Positions 35,051 to 43,540 of a stretch of DNA of 64,000 bases are shown in pieces. Both the position numbers and the translations under genes were made by a program. Within the stretch, counting starts at the first letter, position 1; every line of letters starts with the position of its first letter. The notes beneath the pieces were generated by a model. It did not search any database. It was not told where the DNA came from and saw only the letters and a list, made by a program, of their open reading frames with translations. Source of the stretch: Planomonospora parontospora (GTDB lineage: Bacteria > Actinomycetota > Actinomycetes > Streptosporangiales > Streptosporangiaceae); assembly GCA_014647935.1 (NCBI GenBank), contig BMQD01000010.1, positions 186,001 to 250,000 of the forward strand, written 5' to 3'.

Positions 35051-35812
35051 GTGGATCTCGGAATCGAAGGCAGGGTCGCCCTGGTCACGGGCGGCAGCGC
35101 GGGACTCGGCCTCGCGTCGGCCAGAAGTCTCGCCAGGGAGGGCTGCGCGGTCTGCGTGAGCGCCCGCTCCCCCGAGCGGCTCGCCGACGCCGTGGTGGAG
35201 CTGCAGGAGTTCGGCGGGACGGTGCACGCGGTGCTCGCCGACGTGGAGGACCCCGAGGCGGCCGCACGGGTCGTCGCGGAGACGCGCGAGGTGCTGGGGC
35301 CGGTCGACATCCTGGTCGCGAACGCGGGCGGGCCCCCGCGCGGGGACTTCCTGGAGGCGGACCCGGACGAGTGGGAGACGGCGGTCAACCGCAACCTGCT
35401 GGGCACCGTCCGGCTGATCCGGGCCGTGCTCCCGGACATGCGCTCGCGCGGCTGGGGGCGGATCGTCACGATCACCAGCCGGTCGGCGCGCGAGGCGCTC
35501 GACGGGCTGGCGCTGTCCAACGCGACGCGTCCGGCGGTCGCCGGGGTGGTCCGCACGCTCGCCCGCGAGGTCGGCCGGGACGGCGTGCTGGTCAACAACG
35601 TGCTGCCGGGGCCGATCCTCACCGACCGGCTCAAGGAGACGACGCCCACACAGGAGGGCCTGGCCGAGCGGGCCGGGCGCGTGCCCGTGGGCCGGCTGGG
35701 CCGCCCCGAGGAGGTCGGCGACGTGGTGGCGTTCCTGGCCAGCGAGCGGGCCTCCTTCATGACCGGCGTCTCCGTCCTGGTGGACGGCGGGGAGAGCCGA
35801 GTGATCGCCTGA
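35051..35812 (+). CDS. Atypical SDR protein without the Tyr/Lys pair
   Basis: A 253-residue short-chain dehydrogenase-like protein. The nucleotide-binding TGGSAGLGLA, NAGG and RIVTITSRS are normal and the end is VSVLVDGG, but where YxxxK should stand the sequence reads LALSNATRPAVAG: neither the catalytic Tyr nor the Lys is present. This matches a known divergent subgroup of beta-ketoacyl reductase-like SDRs with LSN in that place. It may have a changed chemistry or be a binding protein. GTG start; closely followed by the receiver/TrxR gene. Confidence 0.88.
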   Translation: MDLGIEGRVALVTGGSAGLGLASARSLAREGCAVCVSARSPERLADAVVELQEFGGTVHAVLADVEDPEAAARVVAETREVLGPVDILVANAGGPPRGDFLEADPDEWETAVNRNLLGTVRLIRAVLPDMRSRGWGRIVTITSRSAREALDGLALSNATRPAVAGVVRTLAREVGRDGVLVNNVLPGPILTDRLKETTPTQEGLAERAGRVPVGRLGRPEEVGDVVAFLASERASFMTGVSVLVDGGESRVIA

Positions 35813-35867
35813 ACCTGGACATGACATGCTTTGAGGCAATTGTCTGGTTATCCGGGAGAGGGCGGGA

Positions 35868-37526
35868 ATGAACAAGCCGGTCATCGTGACGGTCGACGAC
35901 GACCCGGGGGTCTCGCGCTCCGTGGCCCGCGACCTGCGCCGCCGGTACGGCCACGCCTACCGGATCGTCAGAGCCGACGGCGCCGCGCAGGGCATCGAGA
36001 GCGTCCGCGAGATGCGGCTGCGCGGCGACGACGTCGCGGTGGTCCTGGCCGACTACCGGATGCCCGAGATGAACGGCGTGGAGTTCCTGGAGCAGGCCAT
36101 GGACCTGTACCCCCACGCCCGCCGGGTGCTGCTCACCGCCTACGCCGACACCGAGGCGGCGATCCAGGCGATCAACGTGGTGGACCTCGACCACTACCTG
36201 CTCAAGCCGTGGGACCCGCCGGAGGAGAAGTTCTACCCGGTGCTGGACGCCCAGCTCGACGCCTGGCAGCGGACCGACCGGCGGGCCGCCGACGAGCTGC
36301 GCGTGGTGGGGGCGCGCTGGTCGGCCCGCTCCTACCGGGTCCGCGACTTCCTGGCCCGCAACCAGGTCCCCTACCGCTGGCTGCTCGCCGACGAGCCCGA
36401 GGGCGCGCAGTTGCTGGCCGCGGCCGGGCAGGACGAGAGCCCGGCGGCCCTGCCGCTGGTCGTCACCGCGCAGGGTGCGGTGCTCGCCGCGCCGACCACC
36501 GCCGCGCTCGCCTCGGCCGTGGGCCTGTCCACCGCTCCCGCCACCGACTTCTACGACCTGGTCGTCATCGGCGGCGGCCCCGGCGGGCTGGGCGCGGCGG
36601 TCTACGGCGCCTCGGAGGGGCTGCGCACCGTGCTGGTGGAGAAGCACGCCTCCGGCGGGCAGGCCGGCCAGAGCTCCCGCATCGAGAACTACCTGGGCTT
36701 CCCCGACGGCGTCTCCGGCGCCCAGCTCGCCGACCGGGCCCGCCGCCAAGCGCTGAAGTTCGGCGCCGAGCTGCTCACCGCCCGCACGGCCACCAGCCTG
36801 GAGGTCCGGGGCCAGGCCCGGGTGGTCGGCTTCGCCGACGGCGGCAGCATCGCCGCGCACACGGTGATCCTGGCGACCGGCGTCTCCTACCGGCGGCTGA
36901 CCGCCCCCGGCCTGGACGACTTCACCGGCGCCGGCGTCTACTACGGCGCGGCGGTGACCGAGGCGCCGGAGTGCCGCGGCTGCGACGTCTACATCGTCGG
37001 CGCGGCGAACTCGGCCGGGCAGGGCGCCGTCCACCTGTCGGGGTACGCCGACCGGGTGCACCTGATCGTCCGCGGCGACGGGCTGGAGAGCTCCATGTCG
37101 CACTACCTGATCGAGCAGATCGCGCAGATCCCGAACATCGAGGTGCACACCGGGACCGAGGTGGTCGCCGCCGAGGGCGGGGAGCACCTGGAGCGGCTCA
37201 CCCTCAAGGGCCCCGACGGCGAGCGCACGGTCGACGCCGAGTGGCTGTTCGTCTTCATCGGCGCCGCACCGCACACCGACTGGCTCGGCGACGCGGTCGA
37301 GCGCGACGAGCGGGGCTTCGTGCTGACCGGCCCCGACCTGACCGCCGTCGGGAACCGGCCCCGCAACTGGCCGCTCCGGCGGGAGCCGTACCACCTGGAG
37401 ACCAGCGTGCCGGGTGTCTTCGCCGCCGGCGACGTGCGCGCCGACTCGATCAAGCGGGTCGCCTCGGCGGTCGGCGAGGGGGCGATGGCCGTGGCGCTCG
37501 TGCACCGCTACCTGGAGAAGGCATGA
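35868..37526 (+). CDS. Fused response regulator/thioredoxin-reductase-like oxidoreductase
   Basis: A 552-residue fusion. Residues 1-135 are a CheY-like receiver: VDDDP, phospho-acceptor Asp in LADYRMP, LLTAY and LLKPW. Residues ~145-222 look like a glutaredoxin-type domain (SYRVRDFLARNQVPYRW, LPLVV) without CxxC. Residues 225-552 are a thioredoxin-reductase-like FAD/NAD(P) enzyme: VIGGGPGGLGAAVY, ASGGQAGQSSRIENYLGFP, IVGAANSAGQGA and VFAAGDVR. The usual active CxxC is absent at its normal place; a CRGC lies right before the NADP motif. Its stop overlaps the kinase ATG. Confidence 0.92.
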   Translation: MNKPVIVTVDDDPGVSRSVARDLRRRYGHAYRIVRADGAAQGIESVREMRLRGDDVAVVLADYRMPEMNGVEFLEQAMDLYPHARRVLLTAYADTEAAIQAINVVDLDHYLLKPWDPPEEKFYPVLDAQLDAWQRTDRRAADELRVVGARWSARSYRVRDFLARNQVPYRWLLADEPEGAQLLAAAGQDESPAALPLVVTAQGAVLAAPTTAALASAVGLSTAPATDFYDLVVIGGGPGGLGAAVYGASEGLRTVLVEKHASGGQAGQSSRIENYLGFPDGVSGAQLADRARRQALKFGAELLTARTATSLEVRGQARVVGFADGGSIAAHTVILATGVSYRRLTAPGLDDFTGAGVYYGAAVTEAPECRGCDVYIVGAANSAGQGAVHLSGYADRVHLIVRGDGLESSMSHYLIEQIAQIPNIEVHTGTEVVAAEGGEHLERLTLKGPDGERTVDAEWLFVFIGAAPHTDWLGDAVERDERGFVLTGPDLTAVGNRPRNWPLRREPYHLETSVPGVFAAGDVRADSIKRVASAVGEGAMAVALVHRYLEKA

Positions 37527-39001
37527 TCGACCCCGATGTGCTCCGCGGCCTGTTCCTCTTCGAGGGGCTGGAGGAGGACCGGCTCGCCTGGCTGGCCGCC
37601 CACGCCCATGAGCGCGGGGCCGCCGCGGGCGAGCTGATCGTACGGCAGGGCGACCCGGCCGACTGCTTCATCGTGCTCATCGAGGGCGAGGTGGTCATGG
37701 TCACCGAGACCCCCGCCGGGCCGGTCTCGCTGACCCCCACCTCCCAGCCCGGGGTCTACGCCGGGGCCACCTCCGCCTACCTCGGCGAGCGCGCCCCGGC
37801 CTCCTACACCCACTCGCTCCGCGCCACCAGGCCCTCCCGGTTCATGGAACTGCCCGCCGGGAAGTTCGGCCGGATGATGACCGAGTGGTTCCCGATGGCG
37901 GTGCACCTGCTGGACGGGGTGCGCCTGGGCGGGCTGGCGCAGCGGGAGTTCATCGACCGGCGGCAGCGGCTGACGGCGCTCGGCACGATCACCGCGGGTC
38001 TCACGCACGAGCTCAACAACCCGGCGGCGGCGGCCGTGCGCGCCGTGGGCGAGCTCCGGGAGAAGGTCGCGTCCTCGCGGCGGCGGCTGGCCGAGCTGGC
38101 CGAGGCGGGCATCCCCCCGGACCGGCTGCGCGCCCTGATCGACATGGAGGAGCGGTGCTCCACCGGCGCGGCGGGCCTGCCCCCGCGCTCCCCGCTGGAG
38201 ATCTCCGACGCCGAGGACGAACTGGGCGACGCGCTGGAGGAGGCGGGGGTCGGCGGCGGCTGGGAGGTCGCGCCGCCGCTGGTCGCCGCCGGCTTCGGAC
38301 CGGCGGGGCTGGAGAAGGTGCGGAGCGCGGCCGGGCCGGAGCACCTGGCGGCGGCGGTGCACTGGCTGGCGGAGGCGGTCGAGATCTCCCAGATGCTGGA
38401 CGAGGTGACCGACGCGACCGGGCGGATCTCCTCGCTGCTGGCCTCGGCCAAGCAGTACTCCCAGATGGACCGCGCGCCGTACCGGACGGTGGACGTGCGG
38501 GAGCTGCTGGACAGCACGCTCACCATGTTCCGCGGCAAGATCCCGCCCGGGATCGGCGTGGCCACCGACTACGACCCCGCCCTGCCGCCGATCCCCGCCT
38601 ACGCCGGGGAGCTCAACCAGGTGTGGACCAACCTGATCCACAACGCGCTGGACGCGATGGCGGGCGAGGGCACCCTGACCGTCCGCACCCGGCTGGAGCA
38701 CGGGACCACCGCGCTGGTCGAGATCTGCGACACCGGTCCCGGCGTCCCGGAGGAGCTCCGGGAGCGGATCTTCGAGCCGTTCTTCACCACCAAGCCCGCC
38801 GGCGCGGGCACCGGCCTGGGGCTGGACATCTCCTTCCGCATCGTCGCCGGCCGGCACGGCGGCGACCTGCGGGTGGAGTCGGCACCCGGCGACACCCGCT
38901 TCCAGGTCCGCCTCCCGGCCGCCGAGCAGCCGGAGACGGAGGAGGTCCCGGCCGCCGGGCGGCCGGAGCGGGCCGCCCCGCCGGTGGAGACGACGGCGTA
39001 G
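37523..39001 (+). CDS. Cyclic-nucleotide-domain sensor histidine kinase
   Basis: A 492-residue soluble kinase with no membrane segment. Residues ~1-125 form a cNMP-binding-like domain (FEGLEEDRLAWL, VRQGDPADCFIVLIEGEV). The dimerisation helix carries the phospho-His in THELNNPAAAA (about residue 164). A long helical insert follows, then the ATPase domain: NLIHNALDAM, DTGPGVPE, FEPFFTTK and GTGLGLDIS. The C-terminal ~25 residues are low complexity. It shares ATGA with the receiver/TrxR gene, so its receiver partner is almost certainly that enzyme. Confidence 0.93.
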   Translation: MIDPDVLRGLFLFEGLEEDRLAWLAAHAHERGAAAGELIVRQGDPADCFIVLIEGEVVMVTETPAGPVSLTPTSQPGVYAGATSAYLGERAPASYTHSLRATRPSRFMELPAGKFGRMMTEWFPMAVHLLDGVRLGGLAQREFIDRRQRLTALGTITAGLTHELNNPAAAAVRAVGELREKVASSRRRLAELAEAGIPPDRLRALIDMEERCSTGAAGLPPRSPLEISDAEDELGDALEEAGVGGGWEVAPPLVAAGFGPAGLEKVRSAAGPEHLAAAVHWLAEAVEISQMLDEVTDATGRISSLLASAKQYSQMDRAPYRTVDVRELLDSTLTMFRGKIPPGIGVATDYDPALPPIPAYAGELNQVWTNLIHNALDAMAGEGTLTVRTRLEHGTTALVEICDTGPGVPEELRERIFEPFFTTKPAGAGTGLGLDISFRIVAGRHGGDLRVESAPGDTRFQVRLPAAEQPETEEVPAAGRPERAAPPVETTA

Positions 39002-39003
39002 CC

Positions 39004-39052
39004 GACGCGCACCCCGCCTCGCCGGAAGGCGATCGGCGAGACAGGGTGCGTC
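39004..39052. terminator. Bidirectional hairpin between kinase and NmrA gene
   Basis: GACGCGCACCC (39004-39014) pairs with GGGTGCGTC (39044-39052) and an inner CTCGCC/GGCGAG stem continues it. The dyad fills the whole gap between two convergent stops. Confidence 0.6.
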
Positions 39053-39053
39053 C

Positions 39054-39893
39054 TCACCGGAAGGCGTGGGCGTGGCGCCGGGCCCACCCGTCGAAACCGC
39101 GCGGCGGACGGCCCAGGATCTGCTCCGTGTGCGGGCTGATCCGCCGCTCTTCCGGGGTCGGGTCGCCGAGGATGTCCAGGGTCCCGTCGGCCACCGGCTC
39201 CGGCATGAACCGCACCATCTGGGCACGGGCCTCCGCACGCGTCTGGTCGACGAACCGGACCGGCCGTCCCAGCGCCTCGCCGATGATCCCGGCCCGCTGC
39301 CGGGGCGTGGTCAGGGCCGGCCCCGTCAGTTCGTAGATCCGGCCGGCGTGCCGGTCCTCCCGCAGGACGGCGGCCGCGACCTCGCCGATGTCGGCCGGAT
39401 CGACGACCGGCAGGCCGACGTCGCCGAACGGCGCGGCCACCGTCCCCCGGGTCCGCACCGACTCCGCCCACGCGTAGGCGTTGGACGCGAAGCCGCCCGG
39501 CCGCAGGATCGTCCACGCCGCGCCGGAGCGCCGGACGGCGTCCTCGATGCCGCGCAGCGGCGCGTGCGAGACGGACTGCGGGCGCGTCCCGGCGGCCTGC
39601 GAGGAGAGCAGGACCAGGCGCGCGACTCCGCCGGCTTTCGCGACGTCGAGGATCGCGTCCGGGTCCAGATGCGCACCGGCACCTGCGACCAGCAGGAACA
39701 GCGCGCGGGCTCCGTCCACCACCGGTCGCAGGGTCTCCGGCTCGGCCAGATCGGCCTGCCGGTACCGCACCCCCTCCGGCACGGACACCGGCGACGTTCC
39801 CCGGGACACCGCGGTCACCCGCTCGCCGGCCGCGGACAGCGCCTCCACGAGCACCCGGCCGACGTTGCCGGTGGCCCCTGTTACCACGATCAT
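39054..39893 (-). CDS. NmrA-like NAD(P)-binding protein
   Basis: A 279-residue atypical short-chain dehydrogenase. VTGATGNVGRVLVEAL at the N-terminus binds NAD(P); no SDR catalytic Tyr/Lys is apparent, and ARLVLLSSQAAG and RPGGFASNAYAW match NmrA/HSCARG-like and quinone-oxidoreductase-2-like proteins. Such proteins often sense or reduce under redox or electrophile stress. It is divergent from an HxlR regulator with a perfect 12-bp palindrome between them, so it is probably the regulated target. Confidence 0.88.
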   Translation of the reverse strand: MIVVTGATGNVGRVLVEALSAAGERVTAVSRGTSPVSVPEGVRYRQADLAEPETLRPVVDGARALFLLVAGAGAHLDPDAILDVAKAGGVARLVLLSSQAAGTRPQSVSHAPLRGIEDAVRRSGAAWTILRPGGFASNAYAWAESVRTRGTVAAPFGDVGLPVVDPADIGEVAAAVLREDRHAGRIYELTGPALTTPRQRAGIIGEALGRPVRFVDQTRAEARAQMVRFMPEPVADGTLDILGDPTPEERRISPHTEQILGRPPRGFDGWARRHAHAFR

Positions 39894-39998
39894 GAAAGGT
39901 TCCTCCTTCTCCGACGCCGCCCGCGCGTTCGCCGGGGGCGGCCGCCGCCGTTCCGACCGCTTCGGCGGCGACTCCGGGAAGTTAGCATCGCCGGTATA

Positions 39999-40010
39999 GT
40001 AGGTACCTAC
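39999..40010. promoter_or_regulatory. HxlR operator candidate GTAGGTACCTAC
   Basis: Perfect 12-bp palindrome, 30 bp before the HxlR start and about 106 bp before the NmrA start. HxlR-family repressors bind such short palindromes. It sits in an AT-richer patch (TATAGTAGGTACC) that may be the promoter. Confidence 0.65.
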
Positions 40011-40039
40011 AGGAAAGTGACTATGCCCAAGGGGTCCGC

Positions 40040-40462
40040 ATGCACGCCGAGCGAGCAGCCTGGACGCCTCCGGCGTCGGCCGATCCCGAGCAGGCCTGCC
40101 CCGTCGCGCCGGTCGTGGACATCGTCTTCAGCCGGTGGACCACCCCGATCCTGTGGACGCTGAACTACCAGGGACGGCAGCGCTTCGTCGAGCTGCAGCG
40201 ACGGATCACCACCATCACGCCGAAGGTCCTGACCCAGCGGCTCCGGCAACTCGAACGCGACGGACTCGTCGTGCGCACCTACCACCCCGAGGTCCCGCCC
40301 CGGGTCGAGTACGAGATCAGCGACCTCGGCCGCAGCCTCGCCCCGCTCTTCGCCCATCTCGCCGAGTGGGCCACGGCTCACCTCGGCGACGTGGAACGGG
40401 CACGGCACGCCTACGACGACACCGGCACGGCGGCGGCACCGCAGCACACGCCTCGGCGATGA
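40040..40462 (+). CDS. HxlR family transcriptional regulator
   Basis: A 140-residue winged-helix regulator. CPVAPVVDIVFSRWTTPILWTL at residues ~20-41 has the conserved Cys of the family, which can sense thiol-reactive compounds; FVELQRRITTITPKVLTQRLRQLERDGLV is the recognition region. ATG is preceded by a weak SD. It is divergent from the NmrA-like gene, whose promoter it probably controls through the GTAGGTACCTAC palindrome. Confidence 0.9.
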   Translation: MHAERAAWTPPASADPEQACPVAPVVDIVFSRWTTPILWTLNYQGRQRFVELQRRITTITPKVLTQRLRQLERDGLVVRTYHPEVPPRVEYEISDLGRSLAPLFAHLAEWATAHLGDVERARHAYDDTGTAAAPQHTPRR

Positions 40463-40489
40463 GGCGGCCTCCCGCCGCGCTCCGCCCTC

Positions 40490-40927
40490 TCACAGGTGGG
40501 CGTTGGGCTCACGGGCGAGATCGGCCAGCTCGGGCAGTTCCAGCACGGTGACGCCCGCCGCCGTGAGCTCCTCGACGCCGTGGCAGTCGGCGAGGAGCAC
40601 GGGCTCCCGCCAGGCCAGCACGACCCGCCGGATCCCGCTGCCGATGATCAGCCGGGTGCAGGTCCGGGGGCGGGAGCGGCGCACGCTGCACGGCTCCAGG
40701 CTGCTGTAGACCGTGGCGCCGGGCAGCCGGGGGTCACCTGCCGCGATCTTGGCGAGCGCGGCCTCCTCGGCGTGCACGTGGGGGTCGCCGCCCTCCCGGG
40801 AGTGGCCGCGCGCGAGCTCGGTGCCGTCGGCGGCGACCACGACGGCGCCGACGGAGAAGGCCGCCGGCGAGGGCGGGCAGAGCCGGGCCAGCTCGCAGGC
40901 CAGCCGGAGCCAGTCGCGGTCGTTCAC
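40490..40927 (-). CDS. RibD-like deaminase domain protein
   Basis: A 145-residue zinc deaminase like the N-terminal half of RibD: HAEEAA supplies the zinc His and catalytic Glu, SLEPCS and the later CTRLII supply two zinc cysteines. RibD acts on a pyrimidine intermediate of riboflavin synthesis. The GTG at 40927 overlaps the stop of the reductase gene by 4 bp, so the two act as a split RibD-like pair but in reversed order (reductase first). No other rib gene is near; the substrate may differ. Confidence 0.85.
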   Translation of the reverse strand: MNDRDWLRLACELARLCPPSPAAFSVGAVVVAADGTELARGHSREGGDPHVHAEEAALAKIAAGDPRLPGATVYSSLEPCSVRRSRPRTCTRLIIGSGIRRVVLAWREPVLLADCHGVEELTAAGVTVLELPELADLAREPNAHL

Positions 40928-41664
40928 CGGTCCCCCCGCTCCGGGGACCTCTCCCGGTGGATCAGGTATCTCAGCAGGACGACATCGCCGAGCGCGCGGA
41001 CCTCCGCGAGGTCCATCCGCCGCAGCGGGCCCTGCGGGAAGCGTCCGCCGCCGACGAACCGCGGCGCGGCGGGGTCGCCGACGAAGAACGGCGCGACGGC
41101 GAGCTGGATCTCGTCGGCGAGGTCCTCCAGGAGGAACCGGGTGTGCACCGAGCCCCCTCCCTCCACCATGAGTCGCCGGACCCCGCGCCCGGCCAGGTCG
41201 CGCAGGACCCGGCGGAGGTCCACGGGATCTCCCGCGTCGACCACGGTGGCGGCCGCGCCGAGCCGGGAGGCGAGCCCCTCCACCGCCCTCGACCCCGCGT
41301 ACACGATCTTCTCCGCGTCCCCGGCGGTGAAGAACCGGCCCGCCGGGTCGAGGTCCCCCGTCGCGGTCAGCGTCACCTTGGCGGGGCAGGCCGGCAGGCC
41401 GCGCGCCACCCGCTCCCGCCGCCGGACCGGCGAGCGGACCAGCAGCCGGGGATCGTCCCGGCGCACGGTGCCCGCCCCGACCATGATCGCGTCGCAGCCG
41501 GCCCGGACCTCGTCGACCCGGTCGAAGTCCTCGTCCCCGGAGAGCAGCAGCCGCTCGGGGGCGCCGTCGTCGATGTGGCCGTCGACGGACATCGCGCAGC
41601 TGAGCAGCACGTAGGGACGCCCGGCCGGTCCTTCCCGGCCGACCGGCCCGCCCGATCCGCTCAC
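40924..41664 (-). CDS. RibD C-terminal-like reductase (dihydrofolate reductase fold)
   Basis: An approximately 246-residue NADPH-dependent reductase like the C-terminal half of RibD. Blocks: RPYVLLSCAMSVDGHID, DAIMVGAGTVRRDDPRLLVR, LMVEGGGSVHTRFL and DEIQLAVAPFFVG. The GTG at 41664 has GGGGGAGAGG in good position; a GTG at 41697 would add 11 residues and has no SD. It overlaps the deaminase gene downstream. Likely substrate is an aminopyrimidine ribose compound, by family. Confidence 0.86.
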   Translation of the reverse strand: MSGSGGPVGREGPAGRPYVLLSCAMSVDGHIDDGAPERLLLSGDEDFDRVDEVRAGCDAIMVGAGTVRRDDPRLLVRSPVRRRERVARGLPACPAKVTLTATGDLDPAGRFFTAGDAEKIVYAGSRAVEGLASRLGAAATVVDAGDPVDLRRVLRDLAGRGVRRLMVEGGGSVHTRFLLEDLADEIQLAVAPFFVGDPAAPRFVGGGRFPQGPLRRMDLAEVRALGDVVLLRYLIHRERSPERGDR

Positions 41665-41774
41665 GGCCCTCTCCCCCGAGTCCGTCGGAGGACGCACGCG
41701 CCCTCACCGGCAGTCGGCCGCGATGCTACGCCACGGGAGAGCCGGCGCACCGGCCGGGGTCGGCGCCACACCGC

Positions 41775-41838
41775 GTGGGCGGTGCACCGTGTGAGCGTCA
41801 CGCCATGTGGGCGGTACGGCGCGTGGGCGGTACGGCGC
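41775..41838. repeat. Tandem 16-bp repeats between BCCT and reductase genes
   Basis: GTGGGCGGTACGGCGC occurs twice head-to-tail (41807-41822, 41823-41838), with a diverged copy GTGGGCGGTGCACCGT at 41775-41790. They end 9 bp before the BCCT stop and lie just upstream of the split RibD pair. Confidence 0.8.
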
Positions 41839-41846
41839 GCTCCCGA

Positions 41847-43415
41847 TCACTTCCCGTCGTCCCGCCCGGCGATCCGGCGCAGAGCCAGCAGCAGGCCGAT
41901 CTGCTGTCCGCGGACGGCCGTACCCGCCCCCGGGTCCTCCCGCAGCTCCTTCACGAGCGCCGCGCAGAGCAGGAGCATGACGATCACGAACGGCAGCGAG
42001 ACCAGGATCGTGGCCTGCTGCAGCGCCTTCAGCCCACCGGCCAGCAGCAGTACCATCGCCACCGCCCCGACCAGCACACCCCACATCACCACCAGGGGTC
42101 TGGGCGGCCGGAGCGAGCCCTCGGTGGACAGGGACCCGAGCACCAGGGAGGCCGCGTCGGCCCCGCTGACGAAGTAGAGCGCCACCAGGACCACCGCGAT
42201 CACCGTGGTGAACAGGTCCAGCGGCAGGTTGTCGAGCAGCGTGAACATCGCCGCCTCGGAGCCCTCGGCGACGGCACGGGTGAAGTCCGCCTCGCCCGAC
42301 TGCTGGAGCCACACGGCGCTGCCTCCGCTGATCGCGAACCAGAGCAGGCTGGCTCCCGACGGGATGAGCAGCACGCCGACGACGAACTCGCGGATGGTCC
42401 GGCCGCGGGAGATCCGGGCGATGAAGGCGCCCACGAACGGCGCCCAGGACATCCACCACGCCCAGTAGAAGATGGTCCACTCCCCGAGCCAGGCCTTGTC
42501 CATGAACGCGCCCGTCCGTGAGGACATCGGGATCAGGTCGCTCAGATAGCCGCCGAGCGAGGCGGGGATCAGGTCGAGGACCGCGACCGTCGGGCCGAAG
42601 ACGAAGATGAGCACGGCCAGCAGGGCCGCCAGGTGGACGTTGACGGTACTGAGCCACCGTACGCCGCCGTGCACCCCGGTGGCCGCGGAGACGACGAACG
42701 CGGCGGTCAGCACGATGATGACGATCACCTCCAGCCTCCGCCCGCCGATCCCGAACAGCTCGTTGAGGCCGTACTCCACCTGGAGCGCACCCAGGCCCAG
42801 GCTCGTGGCGGTGCCGAAGACGGTGGCGAGCATGGCCAGCAGGTCCAGCGCCCGCCCTGCGTTCGGCCGGGGCGTGCCTCCGAACAGCGGGGAGAACGCG
42901 GCGCTGAACTGGTTGCCCCGGCCCTTGCGGAAGGTGGAGTAGGCCAGGGCCATGCCCGTGACCGCGTAGACGGCCCAGGGATGCAGGGTCCAGTGGAACA
43001 GGGAGTACTCCATCGCGGTGCGCGCGGCCTGGAGCGATCCCGGCACGAGATCCAGGTCGGGCGGCGGTCTGAGCAGGTGGGTCACCGGCTCGGCGACGCC
43101 GTAGAACATCAGCCCGATGCCCATCCCCGAGCTGAACATCATCGCGGTCCAGGCCAGGTTGGTGAACTCGGGGGTGTCGTCGTCCCCGCCCAGGCGGATC
43201 CGGCCGAAGCGGCCGAGCGCGAGCACGACGGCCAGGACCAGGAAGAAGTCGGCGGCCAGCACGAACAGCCAGCCGAGGTTCTCCAGCACCCAGGCGAGCG
43301 CGGCGTCACCGGCCGCGGCGAGCGATTCGGTGAAGACCGCGCCCCAGACCACCACCGCCACCAGCAGGCCCATGGCGGCGGACAACAGCGGAACGTCGGG
43401 CTTTCGCGTGCGCAT
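41847..43415 (-). CDS. BCCT family betaine/choline/carnitine transporter
   Basis: Secondary transporter of 522 residues with 12 membrane helices. GMGIGLMFYGVAEP is the substrate/Na-site signature and YWAWWMSWAPFVGAFIARISRGRTIREF the Trp-rich helix 8 region and amphipathic loop. It takes up trimethylammonium compounds such as glycine betaine for osmoprotection. The cytoplasmic tail is short, so strong osmosensing as in BetP is unlikely. ATG at 43415 is preferred to a GTG seven codons upstream that has no SD. Convergent to nothing; divergent from a Ser/Thr kinase gene. Confidence 0.93.
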   Translation of the reverse strand: MRTRKPDVPLLSAAMGLLVAVVVWGAVFTESLAAAGDAALAWVLENLGWLFVLAADFFLVLAVVLALGRFGRIRLGGDDDTPEFTNLAWTAMMFSSGMGIGLMFYGVAEPVTHLLRPPPDLDLVPGSLQAARTAMEYSLFHWTLHPWAVYAVTGMALAYSTFRKGRGNQFSAAFSPLFGGTPRPNAGRALDLLAMLATVFGTATSLGLGALQVEYGLNELFGIGGRRLEVIVIIVLTAAFVVSAATGVHGGVRWLSTVNVHLAALLAVLIFVFGPTVAVLDLIPASLGGYLSDLIPMSSRTGAFMDKAWLGEWTIFYWAWWMSWAPFVGAFIARISRGRTIREFVVGVLLIPSGASLLWFAISGGSAVWLQQSGEADFTRAVAEGSEAAMFTLLDNLPLDLFTTVIAVVLVALYFVSGADAASLVLGSLSTEGSLRPPRPLVVMWGVLVGAVAMVLLLAGGLKALQQATILVSLPFVIVMLLLCAALVKELREDPGAGTAVRGQQIGLLLALRRIAGRDDGK

Positions 43416-43540
43416 GGGACCCCCGAGGACGCTCACACAGAGTGATAACGATCCTGCCCTGCGTCAAAGCCCGCGAACCGTGACAACCGACCCCCCGGGT
43501 GAGACCGTCGAACAGGCGACGGCGCTCGGAGGGGGACTGC

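Noticed and set aside
33721-35760. Extension of the ThuA frame to 902 codons
   Set aside because: The upstream part is antisense to glnII and an SDR; the GTG at 33720 fits the family start.
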